Below are positions 44,094-51,711 of a stretch of DNA of 64,000 nucleotides, piece after piece. The position numbers were made by a program, and so were the translations under genes. Positions within the stretch are counted from its first letter, which is position 1; each line of letters opens with the position of its first letter. A model generated the notes under the pieces. That model searched no databases and was not told the DNA's origin. It was given only the letters and a program-made list of their open reading frames with translations. This DNA comes from AP-15 sp963787425 (GTDB taxonomy: Bacteria > Pseudomonadota > Alphaproteobacteria > ATCC43930 > CGMCC-115725): NCBI GenBank assembly GCA_963787425.1, contig CAWBCV010000007.1:310001-374000 (forward strand), in the 5' to 3' direction.

Positions 44094-45030
44094 GGTTCGT
44101 TCGACACGATGATGGTGCCGGAGGCAGCGAACATGCCGCCGACGCCGTGGCAGACCGAGATCCTGGCGCCGGGGATTTGGGCGGGGGCGGTGCCGCGCAT
44201 CTGGCGCACGCTCTCCTGCAAGGCGTACATGCCGTACATACCGTGCATGTAGGAGAGGCCGCCGCCGTTGGTGTTGAGCGGCAGTTTGCCGCCGGGGGCG
44301 GTGTTATGCCCGGCGATGAAGGCGCCGGCTTCGCCACGCGGCACAAAGCCGAGATCCTCGATCCCGTAGATCGGCAGGTGCGCGAAGCTCGCCCCTGGCA
44401 GCGAACAGGGGGCGTCGTAGATCATCAGATGGTCGACGTCGTTGTGTGTGATGCCGACTTCGGCAAAGGCCTTGGGGCGGAAGGCGCGCGAGGAGCTGTT
44501 TTACTTTTCGTCGGCCCCGCGAAAGCGGGGGGTCCAGGGGGATCGACGGGACCCTTGGGATCTTCAGATTCCCGCTCTCGCGGGAATGACGGGTGGAGTT
44601 GACCATCGGGGTCTCGACACTCTCGGCGGTGCCAATGAGGTAGACCGGCGTCTGCGGGAAGTCGCGGGCGCGCTCGGCGGCGACCAGGATCAAGGCACCG
44701 CCGCCATCGGTCGCCAGGCAGCACTGCAATAGCCGGAAACCAGTAGGCGATCATCCGCGAGTTCAGCACATCCTCGACCGTGATCGGCGTTTTGAAGGTG
44801 GCGCGCGGGTTCTTTGCCGCCCATTCGCGCTGCACGACCGAGACCATCGCCAGTTGCTCGTGCGTCAGGCCATAGGGGTGTTCATGTAGCGCAATACCGG
44901 GATCGTGAACAAAGTCGGCGGCCCCATCGGCCCATAGGGCTGCTCGAACTGGCCGGCGAGGCTCGTCGGCGCCACGACATTGCGGGTGCGCCCGACCCCC
45001 GGAGCGGCCGCTCTCGCCATGCGTGATCAG
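44094..45030 (-). pseudogene. Thiolase-like gene copy 2 (decayed, repeat-interrupted)
   Basis: Matches the intact copy from HGESGRSG (right end) to the C-terminus SVCHGVGGMFAASGTI. It has several frameshifts: the C-terminal part, DLGFVPRGEAGAFIAGHNTA, is one open frame and RKLQ-like segments upstream are in others. A palindromic repeat replaces about 17 bases between ETPMV and the next codons (44495-44600). At the right end it joins directly to a ParE-type toxin remnant at LITHGESG. Not functional. Confidence 0.88.
44495..44600. repeat. Palindromic extragenic repeat inside thiolase copy 2
   Basis: About 105 bp with two hairpins: CCCCGC/GCGGGG at 44515-44530 and ATTCCCGC/GCGGGAAT at 44568-44587. 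Translated, one strand reads STRHSRESGNLK, the hallmark of the widespread RHSRESGN/FPAKAGI palindromic repeats. It replaces a short piece of thiolase sequence rather than being cleanly added. Confidence 0.8.
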
Positions 45031-45281
45031 CTCCGGCGCATTACCGTGGCGTACGCGGAGAAGCCTTACGTGGTCCCCAGCAATCCGATAGCGGATGACG
45101 TACGGGTAAACGAGCGTCAACTCCCGCAGATTGGTGCCGCGAACAGGACGACCGCGCTGGGGAAAGGTTTCCAAGCTGTCCCCGGCAGCGGCCAGCTCTC
45201 GCGCGACGTCCTCGGCGGCGCGCTGGTTAAACCTGACGATGTAATTGTAGATATGATGTATGTCGCGTAGCGCCGACGGGG
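45031..45281 (-). pseudogene. ParE/RelE-type toxin remnant fused into thiolase copy 2
   Basis: Reads VVWSPSALRDIHHIYNYIVR, FNQRAAEDVARELAAAGDSL, ETFPQRGRPVRGTNLRELTL and VYPYVIRYRIAGDHVRLLRV, which is a ParE ribosome/gyrase-toxin-fold protein. Two faults are seen. There is no ATG, GTG or TTG between the upstream in-frame stop and VWSP, and the usual C-terminus is cut after VRHGNAPE, where the frame runs into the thiolase motif LITHGESG. It overlaps the end region of the antitoxin gene, as in parDE operons, and is probably inactive. Confidence 0.7.
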
Positions 45282-45287
45282 ACCAAA

Positions 45288-45458
45288 CTACTCGTACGGC
45301 GGGGGCGTGATCTCACTCCTGGCGAGTTTGAGCAGCCATTCTCTGGCTCTCTCGTGCGGTATGCCTTTGCCCGCATCGAGCTCGGCTTCAGCTTCGGCGA
45401 CGGCGCGTGCTTCGGCTTCACCGTCGATCTGATCAAAAACGGACTTCACCTCGGCCAT
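45288..45458 (-). CDS. Antitoxin of a ParDE/RelBE-like pair
   Basis: A 56-residue acidic helical protein, MAEVKSVFDQIDGEAEARAV, AEAEAELDAGKGIPHERARE and WLLKLARSEITPPPYE. The GKGIPHERxxEWLxKL ending is common in small antitoxins that precede ParE/RelE toxins. The frame is open 16 codons further to a TTG at 45506; the ATG at 45458 is preferred from the family start MAEV. The toxin next to it is damaged, so this is probably a leftover, although the antitoxin itself is intact. Confidence 0.65.
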   Translation of the reverse strand: MAEVKSVFDQIDGEAEARAVAEAEAELDAGKGIPHERAREWLLKLARSEITPPPYE

Positions 45459-45555
45459 GCGATCTTTCGCCCCGAACTTCTGTATCCCATCGTATCTTGG
45501 GCTCAAAGGCTAACGGGGCAAGCCCGGCACGAAATCCGCCGGCGTTGCCTACGGC

Positions 45556-46473
45556 CCCGCGTTCGACATGATGGTGCTGCTTGCGGCGAACATGCCGCCG
45601 ACGCCGTGGCAAACGGAGATCCGGGCGTCGGGGATTTGGGCGGGGGCGGTGCCGCGCATCTGGCGAACGCTCTCCTGCAACGCATGCATGCCGTACATGC
45701 CGGAATGCATGTAGGAGAGGCCGCCGCCATTGGTGTTGAGCGGCAGCTTGACGCCGGGGGCGGTGTTGCGACTCGGCAATGAAGGCGCCGGCCTCGCCGC
45801 GCGGGACGAAACCGAGGTCTTCGAGGCCGTAGATCGGCAGATGCGCGAAGCTTGCCCCGGCATCGAACAGGGGGCGTCGTAGATCATCAGGTGGTCGACA
45901 TCACTGTGGATGATGCCGGCCTCGGCGAAGGCCTTGGAAGGCACGCGAGGAGGTGAAGTCCTCATTTGGCTGACCATCGGGTTTCGACCCTCTCGCCGGT
46001 GCCGAGGAGGTAGACCGGGTTTTGCGGGAAATCGCGGGCGCGCTGGGCGGCGACCAGGATCAACGCGGCGCCGCCATCGGTCGCCAGGCAGCATTGCAAT
46101 CGCCGGAAACGCGTAGGCGATCATCCGCGAATTGAGCACATCCTCGACGGTGATCGGCGTCTTGAAGGTGGCCGCGCGGGTTCTTCGCCGCCCATTCGCG
46201 CTGCACGACCGAGACCATCGCCAGTTGCTCGTTGGTCAGCCCATAGGTCTTCATGTAGCGCAACACGGGGATCGTGAACAAAGTCGGCGGCCCCATTGGC
46301 GCACAGGGCTGCTCGAACTGGCCGGCGAGGCTCGTGGGTGCTGTGACATTCCGAGTGCGCCCGACACCCGAGTGGCCGCTCTCGCCATGCGTGACCAATA
46401 CCGTCTCGCACAGGCCCGAGCCGATCGCCGCGGCGGATATAGATCATGAACGGGCAGCCGCCGATCGGCGTCG
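45556..46473 (-). pseudogene. Thiolase-like gene copy 3 (frameshifted)
   Basis: Covers the intact gene from about the nucleophile Cys region to the C-terminus. Recognisable segments in shifting frames: LAGQFEQPCAPMGPPTLFTI, PVLRYMKTYGLTNEQLAMVS, LNSRMIAYAF, LMIYDAPC and LPLNTNGGGLSYMHSGMYGM, and CHGVGGMFAAS. At least four frame breaks are seen, and MIYDAPCSMPGQAS replaces MIYDAF, an insertion of about 20 bases shared with copies 2 and 5 (SLPGAS in copy 2). The shared insertion groups copies 2, 3 and 5 together. Confidence 0.87.
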
Positions 46474-46534
46474 CAACTCGCTCTATACGTCAATACATTT
46501 GCAACTCAACAGGAGTTGATATTACGATACCCTG

Positions 46535-46825
46535 TTACGACACCCTGTAATGGGTCGTAATCTCTTCGGTCTGCGTGGGCCCCGGTAGTCCTGTCTGGTC
46601 AGCCCGAGCAAGACTTTGGACAAACTCCCCAAATCTAGCCCATAAGATGATAATAATTCGCGCTCTGGCGTCTACGCTCGGCCCAACGACTCGCTGGATA
46701 ATAGATTCAACTGACTCTGGCGCATACAGCTTCCTCCGCAGCGCTTCGGCCTCGCTATCTCCCAATCCGGTCAGATCTAGCTTCTTCGTGATTTCGATAG
46801 TTTGAGGCTGAAATACTACTGGCAT
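46535..46825 (-). CDS. Small 96-residue protein paired with a radical SAM/SPASM enzyme
   Basis: Reads MPVVFQPQTIEITKKLDLTG, LGDSEAEALRRKLYAPESVE, SIIQRVVGPSVDARARIIII and LWARFGEFVQSLARADQTGL, ending TQTEEITTHYRVS. An unusually strong AAGGAGG site precedes the ATG at 46825. It starts 13 bases after the radical SAM gene on the same strand, so the two are almost certainly co-expressed. It could be the substrate peptide (the C-terminal third has aromatic residues W, F, F and Y) or a small accessory protein. It has no Cys and no typical leader/core boundary. Not recognised otherwise. Confidence 0.65.
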   Translation of the reverse strand: MPVVFQPQTIEITKKLDLTGLGDSEAEALRRKLYAPESVESIIQRVVGPSVDARARIIIILWARFGEFVQSLARADQTGLPGPTQTEEITTHYRVS

Positions 46826-46838
46826 TGACGTTCCCTCC

Positions 46839-48053
46839 TTACGGTAGTCGATTCGAAGCTTGTGCGTTATTGCTCCCAACCGCATCGCGACTTAGTGTGG
46901 CTCTCAAATCACCATCATACAAGTTCTCTCTAAACCCTGTGTCAACTATATGCTCAAGGACCACTGCACTGAGCGCGAAAAGAGCCTCGCAATAAGCGCT
47001 TCTGTGGTTAAAAGATCCGTCGGCACCGAACCGCGATGCCGGATGAGAGCCGCGACAGATTGAACGCACCTTACAAGGCTGACAGGCGTCAGGAAGCTGA
47101 TCTAATCCCTGCTGGTTTACAATGATGTTTATATTTTCTTCAACATTCCGCAAGCAGAAGGACGCATCGCATACATTGCATCCGAGTCTATATTTTTTGC
47201 CGAGGTCGTATCGGTCCATTTGCCAGAAGTCGGTATCGAGGCAAATATCACCGTTAGTCTCTACCACAACATAACCTGAAAGGTTAACAGAGCCCGCATT
47301 TAAAAAACCACCTTCTAGCCCGAAAGCATTTTTTATTAAGCATTCGAACAGTCGAACTTTTATTTCTGGTTTTGGGTTTTCGACCCACCTTCGAAACGCA
47401 TTGGTTAAAAAGTTTCCTATAGCAGTGAAGTCAGTATACGTATTGTAGTCATTCGTGTCGCCAATCTGCCGAAGGGCGTTATTCGTCATCGGGATTAGAA
47501 AGTCGCATTCGTTGATTCCGATCTCTTGGAAATGCTGGAGTGTCTCGTATCCATCGGCACGACCGTCCACAACGGACAAAGCGTAGACTGGCAACCCACG
47601 ATCCTGGAATAATCTAATCGCCCCAAGGGTTTCTTTATAAGTACCCTTCCCTGCAACATTTGGTCGATTTTTATTATGCACTTTCTCTGTACCATCCAAG
47701 CTAATACCAACGGCAACACGATTATTTTGGAAAAAGTCAACCCACTCGCGGTCAATAAGGGTACCATTGCTTTGAAGCACATTCGTTACTTGTCCGCTAG
47801 AGAAATATTGAGCCTGTAGATCGAGGAAGCGCTTAAATCTGCGCCGCCCCAATAGCAGAGGTTCTCCACCATGCCAAACGAACCCGAAGCCAGGCCTGCC
47901 CTCTAGATATTGTGAGACGTGACGATATAAGCGTGCAAGCGTCGCGTCTGAAATGACTTGCCCATAATTTTCTGTTTCTTTATTTATGTAATAACAATAT
48001 GGGCATCGTAAATTACACGCCCGTATCGCTTTGATTATAGCAAGATTGATCAT
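46839..48053 (-). CDS. Radical SAM/SPASM-domain peptide-maturase-like enzyme
   Basis: A 404-residue protein. The radical SAM cluster motif is IRACNLRCPYCYYINKETEN (CxxxCxxC), then FVWHGGEPLLLGRRRFKRFL, NVLQSNGTLIDREWVDFF and VGISLDGTEKVHNKNRP. The C-terminal auxiliary-cluster region has ICLDTDFW, LGCNVCDASFCLRN and DACQPCKVRSICRGSHPASR. This is the pattern of SPASM maturases such as the XyeB/GrrM/FxsB group, which crosslink aromatic side chains in ribosomal peptides. Its GC is clearly lower than the core genes, so it is probably acquired. An IS3 element ends 31 bases before its start. Confidence 0.85.
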   Translation of the reverse strand: MINLAIIKAIRACNLRCPYCYYINKETENYGQVISDATLARLYRHVSQYLEGRPGFGFVWHGGEPLLLGRRRFKRFLDLQAQYFSSGQVTNVLQSNGTLIDREWVDFFQNNRVAVGISLDGTEKVHNKNRPNVAGKGTYKETLGAIRLFQDRGLPVYALSVVDGRADGYETLQHFQEIGINECDFLIPMTNNALRQIGDTNDYNTYTDFTAIGNFLTNAFRRWVENPKPEIKVRLFECLIKNAFGLEGGFLNAGSVNLSGYVVVETNGDICLDTDFWQMDRYDLGKKYRLGCNVCDASFCLRNVEENINIIVNQQGLDQLPDACQPCKVRSICRGSHPASRFGADGSFNHRSAYCEALFALSAVVLEHIVDTGFRENLYDGDLRATLSRDAVGSNNAQASNRLP

Positions 48054-48337
48054 TCGAAGCAGAATCCTGCGACGGTGCCGGTCGTTTGGACAGCTTCCGG
48101 GGAGAATAAGCTAAGGCTGATAGCCGGCTGCTGGTTTCACGATTCCCCAAAATCAAATTCATGCTGTCTTGCTGCGGGGTGTTGTGAAGCTTGTGGGCAG
48201 CCGCCGACCTGTGGGCAAGGTGGGGGAAACGCGTAGCGTTTTCCCCGGCTTGTCCATAGGGGACCGCGCTTGCGCGGTCAGGCGGGGATCGGCGCAGCCG
48301 ACTGTCCACAAATTCACAGCACCTCCTCGGCATCGCG

Positions 48338-49225
48338 TCAGGCGGCCAGTGCCCTCGCAGCCGTCGATTGGCCGAGGTAAGCCTCGTCCGGTGTTCGCCA
48401 GCCGAGCGCCTGATGAGGACGTCGCAGATTATACCAGTCAAAAAACGCGCCAAGGCTGCGCTTCTGTTCGATGCCGTTGGCGGCGGGGCGCAGGTAGACC
48501 CATTCGTGCTTCACGGTCCACCACAAGCGCTCGACGAAGATGTTGTCGTGGCAGCGCCCGCGTCCATCCATGCTGATCTCGATCCGGTGATCCCGCAGCA
48601 TATTGGTGAACTCGTCACTGGTGAATTGCGCGCCCTGATCGGTATTGAAGATGTCGGGCTTGCCGAACCGGGCGAGGGCCTCGCTCAGCGCCTCGACGCA
48701 GAACCCCGCCGTGAGGGTGTTCGACAGCCGCCAGGACAGCACTCGTCGGGTCGCCCAGTCGATGATCGCGACCAGGTACAAAAACCCTTGCTGCATGGGT
48801 ATGTACGTTATGTCAGCTGCCCACACTTGGTTCGGCTGGTCGATCGTTCTGCCGCGCAGAAGGTACGGATAGACCTTGTGCTCGGGATGCCGCTTGCTGG
48901 TGTTCCGCTTCGGTCTGACTGCCCACAGCCCGAGCTTCCGCATCAGCCGCCGCACGCGTCGGCGGCCGACCGAAATCCCATCCCGCAAAAGCGCGACCTG
49001 CAGCCGGCGGCTGCCGTAGACCGGATTGTCGGTGAAAATCCGGTCGAGCCGCTTCAGAAGCTCGAGTTCCGCCGCAGATTCCGGCCGAGACCGGTAATAG
49101 AAGCTGCTGCGCGCAACCCCGAGCAGCATGCATTGCCGGCTTACGGACAGCCCTGCTTCCGGCGCGATCATCGCCCGCCTCGCAGCAATCGGGAGATGGC
49201 GGGCTGCCCGGCAAGAAAATCGCAC
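48338..49225 (-). CDS. IS3-family transposase OrfB (integrase core)
   Basis: A 295-residue frame with the rve integrase core: NQVWAADITYIPMQQGFLYL (first Asp), FGKPDIFNTDQGAQFTSDEF (second Asp) and NIFVERLWWTVKHEWVYLRP (Glu), plus the N-terminal RRAMIAPEAGLSVSRQCMLL and YGSRRLQVALLRDGISVGRR. Intact. It overlaps orfA by about 58 bases, and the functional OrfAB transposase is normally made by a -1 programmed frameshift in that overlap, so the annotated start is nominal. Confidence 0.92.
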   Translation of the reverse strand: MRFSCRAARHLPIAARRAMIAPEAGLSVSRQCMLLGVARSSFYYRSRPESAAELELLKRLDRIFTDNPVYGSRRLQVALLRDGISVGRRRVRRLMRKLGLWAVRPKRNTSKRHPEHKVYPYLLRGRTIDQPNQVWAADITYIPMQQGFLYLVAIIDWATRRVLSWRLSNTLTAGFCVEALSEALARFGKPDIFNTDQGAQFTSDEFTNMLRDHRIEISMDGRGRCHDNIFVERLWWTVKHEWVYLRPAANGIEQKRSLGAFFDWYNLRRPHQALGWRTPDEAYLGQSTAARALAA

Positions 49226-49479
49226 TCGACCTGCAGCTGCCCGATCTTGCGGTGCAGATCGTCGATCACCTTCTGCGCATCCTCAGCCGACGGCGCCTTG
49301 CTGCCGCGCGCAAACAATTCGCCCGCACGCTTCACCAGCTCCTGCTTCCAGTTGCTGATCATCGTCGGATGAACCCCAAACTCCGCCGACAGCTGCGCCA
49401 GGGTCTTCTCCCCCGAAAGCGCCGCCATCGCCACCCGCGCCTTGAATTCCGCGTTGTGCTGCTTCCTCTTTATACCCAC
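49168..49479 (-). CDS. IS3-family transposase OrfA (helix-turn-helix)
   Basis: A 103-residue protein with the IS3 OrfA helix-turn-helix KRKQHNAEFKARVAMAALSG and then TLAQLSAEFGVHPTMISNWK, followed by the leucine-zipper-like helix AEDAQKVIDDLHRKIGQLQV. It binds the terminal inverted repeats. The last residues (AGQPAISRLLRGGR) come from the frameshift zone shared with orfB. Confidence 0.92.
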   Translation of the reverse strand: MGIKRKQHNAEFKARVAMAALSGEKTLAQLSAEFGVHPTMISNWKQELVKRAGELFARGSKAPSAEDAQKVIDDLHRKIGQLQVECDFLAGQPAISRLLRGGR

Positions 49480-49739
49480 GTCTCACGCCCCTTTGGACCG
49501 GTCAGCCTTTAGCTTATCTCGCTGTCCAAAAATCCGGAGCCGCCGCATCCCCCCGACCTGCGCAGGTTAATATGGTGAATCGATTTGTCAATCGGAAATC
49601 GGTAAACGGCATGGCTTAGCTCATTGTGGAGTTGCGCCGCATCGGGCCAAAAGCTCATGAGAATCGTGCTTTGGACGGCTGCGGGCCTTCCTGCCCTTAT
49701 TTCCTTTGGTAATGGTTTAATCTCATCGGCGTAGGACCC

Positions 49740-50717
49740 TTAGAACGGCTCGTTCGACATGATGATCGTGCCGGAGGCGGCGAACATGCCGCCGACGCCG
49801 TGGCAGACCGAAATCTTCGCGCCGGGGTCTGGGCGCGGGCGGTGCCGCGCATCTGGCGCACGCTCTCCTGCAAGGCGTACATGCCGGAATGCATGTAGGA
49901 GAGGCCGCCGCCATTGGTGTTGAGCGGCAGCGTGCCCCCGGGGGCGGCGTTGCGCTCGGCAATGAAGGCGCCGGCCTTGCCGCGCGGTACGAAGCCGAGA
50001 TCTTCGAGGCCGTAGATTGGCAGATGCGCGAAGGCGTCGTAGATCATCAGGTGGTCGACATCGCTGTGGGTGATGCCGGCTTCGGCGAAGGCCTTGGGGC
50101 CGGCGACGCGGAACGCGCGCGAGGAGGTGAAATCCGCCATCTGGCTGACCATCGGGGTCTCGACACTCTCGTCGGTGCCGAGCAGATAGACCGGTTTTTG
50201 CGGGAAGTTGCGGGCTCGCTCGGCCGAAACCATGATCAGCGCATCGCCGCCATCGGTAACGAGGCAGCACTGCAATAGCCGGAACGGGTAGGCGATCATC
50301 CGCGAGTTCAGCACGTCCTCGACCGTGATCGGGGCCTTGAAGGTGGCGCGCGGGTTCTTGGCGGCCCATTCGCGCTGCACGACCGAGACCATCGCCAATT
50401 GCTCGTGCGTAAGGCCGTAGGTCTTCACGTAGCGCAGCACCGGGATCGTGAACAAAGTCGGCGGACCCATCGGCCCATAGGCTGCTCGAACTGGCCGGCG
50501 AGGCTGGTCGGCGCGACGACATTGCGGGTGCGCCGACGCCGGAGCGGCCGCTCTCGCCATGGGTGATCAACACTGTCTCGCAGAGGCCCGAGGCAATCGC
50601 CGCGGCGGCGTGGCGGACATGGATCATGAACAAGCAGCCGCCGACCGCGGTGCCGTCGACCCATTTCGGCGTCAGTCCGAGATAATGCGCGACCGTCACC
50701 GGCGTCTCGCCGACGGT
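49740..50717 (-). pseudogene. Thiolase-like gene copy 4 (5'-truncated, frameshifted)
   Basis: Begins inside the intact gene at GETPVTVAHYLGLTPKWVDG and keeps the nucleophile region (AVGGCLFMIHVRHAA). One base is missing near 50533 (after GRSGVG) and another near 50480, after which PTLFTIPVLRYVKTYGLTHE to LPLNTNGGGLSYMHSGMYAL is open. A third break near 49828 and loss of three residues (GMY) occur before CHGVGGMFAASGTIIMSNEP. It lacks about the first 53 codons. Next to it at the 5' side is the 101-residue gene at 50727. Confidence 0.88.
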
Positions 50718-50726
50718 CAACCCATT

Positions 50727-51032
50727 TTAAAGACTTCGTTTTGGGCTGTAGGGGCTTGCCGGGTTGACGTCGAGATCGACGATTTCGACACAACCTTGCG
50801 GCTGGTTGTGGCTGTCACCGGCATGCCACGGCCCATCGCGAAGACGAATATTCCGTACCTTCGAAAGCCAGAGGCAACGCCACTGACCTCCGGGCGGCAA
50901 ACCCTTCTCGCTTTGCCCGCCAAACTGATAAGTGAGCGCTTTCTCTTTCTCTTGTGAGTGGCCAAGAATGACGGGGCAGAGCTCGCGAGGGCGCCCATTG
51001 TACGTGCAAAAAATTTGTTTCTTGGTGATCAT
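50727..51032 (-). CDS. Uncharacterised 101-residue protein
   Basis: Reads MITKKQIFCTYNGRPRELCP, VILGHSQEKEKALTYQFGGQ, SEKGLPPGGQWRCLWLSKVR and NIRLRDGPWHAGDSHNQPQG, ending CVEIVDLDVN with a short tail. The regular run of conserved-looking residues (LCPxxLGH, YQFGG, GLPPGGxWRCL, RDGPWHxGxxH, VDLDVN) and good codon use argue for a real gene. I remember such proteins only as hypothetical. The 3' end abuts thiolase copy 4, and the last few residues (PASPYSPKRSL) may have changed at that junction. Confidence 0.6.
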   Translation of the reverse strand: MITKKQIFCTYNGRPRELCPVILGHSQEKEKALTYQFGGQSEKGLPPGGQWRCLWLSKVRNIRLRDGPWHAGDSHNQPQGCVEIVDLDVNPASPYSPKRSL

Positions 51033-51068
51033 TGCTTGCTCGAACACCTTGTAAGCGGAGCTGGGCGC

Positions 51069-51383
51069 CTAAGTCCCTGTCGTGGACGAGCGGTCACCCG
51101 CGTGAGCGTTCATGTAAGCCCGGAGTATGGCATTCATACGCGTTTGATAGCCGCGTTCATTACGGAACCAATCAAGCAGGTCTGCGTCCAATCGTATAGT
51201 CACAGTTTCCTTCCGCCGCGGCATGACGACATGCGCCTCCTTCCAGAAGGCCTCATCCGTCGGCTGCGCATCTGGGTCGTCCACGATCGCGGAGCGAATT
51301 TCGTCATCGCTCATCGAGCGGAGACGCCGCCAGTCGGTCTTGGGCTTAGTCTTCGAGATGGTTCCAGAAGTATCGTCGCTCAT
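51069..51383 (-). CDS. brnA: BrnA-type antitoxin
   Basis: A 104-residue protein with the BrnA ribbon-helix-helix: DWRRLRSMSDDEIRSAIVDD, AHVVMPRRKETVTIRLDADL and LDWFRNERGYQTRMNAILRA, the last two forming the RHH DNA-binding fold. BrnA neutralises BrnT and represses the operon. The ATG at 51383 lies inside the 3' end of brnT (38-base overlap), the usual toxin-first order for this system. Intact. Confidence 0.9.
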   Translation of the reverse strand: MSDDTSGTISKTKPKTDWRRLRSMSDDEIRSAIVDDPDAQPTDEAFWKEAHVVMPRRKETVTIRLDADLLDWFRNERGYQTRMNAILRAYMNAHAGDRSSTTGT

Positions 51384-51639
51384 GAGGTTCCGACCTCCAG
51401 GCCGATATGATGTGGCCCTCGTCGCGGTCACGATCGGTATAGATCAACGTGATCTCGATGCCGTTGACGAGGCCAATTGCATAGACGCGCACTTCGCCAT
51501 ATTCGTAACGATCGTCGGTCCGCTCGACGGTTGGTCCGTCGAAAATCCTCGCCGCGTCCCGAAAGGCGATCCCGTGCCGGCGGACATTTGCGGTATTCTT
51601 GCCGGATCCCACGTGAACCGCATCCAGCTCTTTACGCAA
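51346..51639 (-). CDS. brnT: BrnT-type ribonuclease toxin
   Basis: A 97-residue RelE-fold toxin: SGKNTANVRRHGIAFRDAAR, IFDGPTVERTDDRYEYGEVR, VYAIGLVNGIEITLIYTDRD and EGHIISAWRSEPHERRYFWN. The BrnT hallmarks are the N-terminal K-N-x-x-N-x-x-x-H-G and the late IISAWRSxxxERRYF. Its start is the TTG at 51639; the WDP-like opening of other BrnT proteins is weak here (ELDAVHV). It lies between thiolase copies 4 and 5 with its antitoxin, and both look functional. Confidence 0.88.
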   Translation of the reverse strand: MRKELDAVHVGSGKNTANVRRHGIAFRDAARIFDGPTVERTDDRYEYGEVRVYAIGLVNGIEITLIYTDRDRDEGHIISAWRSEPHERRYFWNHLED

Positions 51640-51711
51640 TGTATTTACAGATGACTAGATGTAAAGTCCTGCGGCCCGGCCGATTTTCCACAATTATAGC
51701 GTTGTTCAAGG

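Larger units (their letters stand above)
48085..49530 (-). mobile_element. IS3-family insertion sequence upstream of the radical SAM gene
   Basis: Bounded by TTTGGACAGC at 48085-48094 and its exact inverse GCTGTCCAAA at 49521-49530. The inverted repeats continue inward imperfectly (ATAAGCTAAGGCTGA against ATAAGCTAAAGGCTGA). It carries orfA and orfB. No target duplication could be seen at the edges. About 240 bases between the left end and orfB are non-coding, more than usual, and hold two inverted repeats (48222-48246 and 48262-48279, GACCGCGC/GCGCGGTC). Confidence 0.85.

Noticed and set aside
43993..44346. N-terminal extension of the amidohydrolase at 42556 into thiolase copy 2
   Set aside because: The extension is thiolase remnant sequence read in the wrong frame; the signal peptide places the start near 43992 or 43926.
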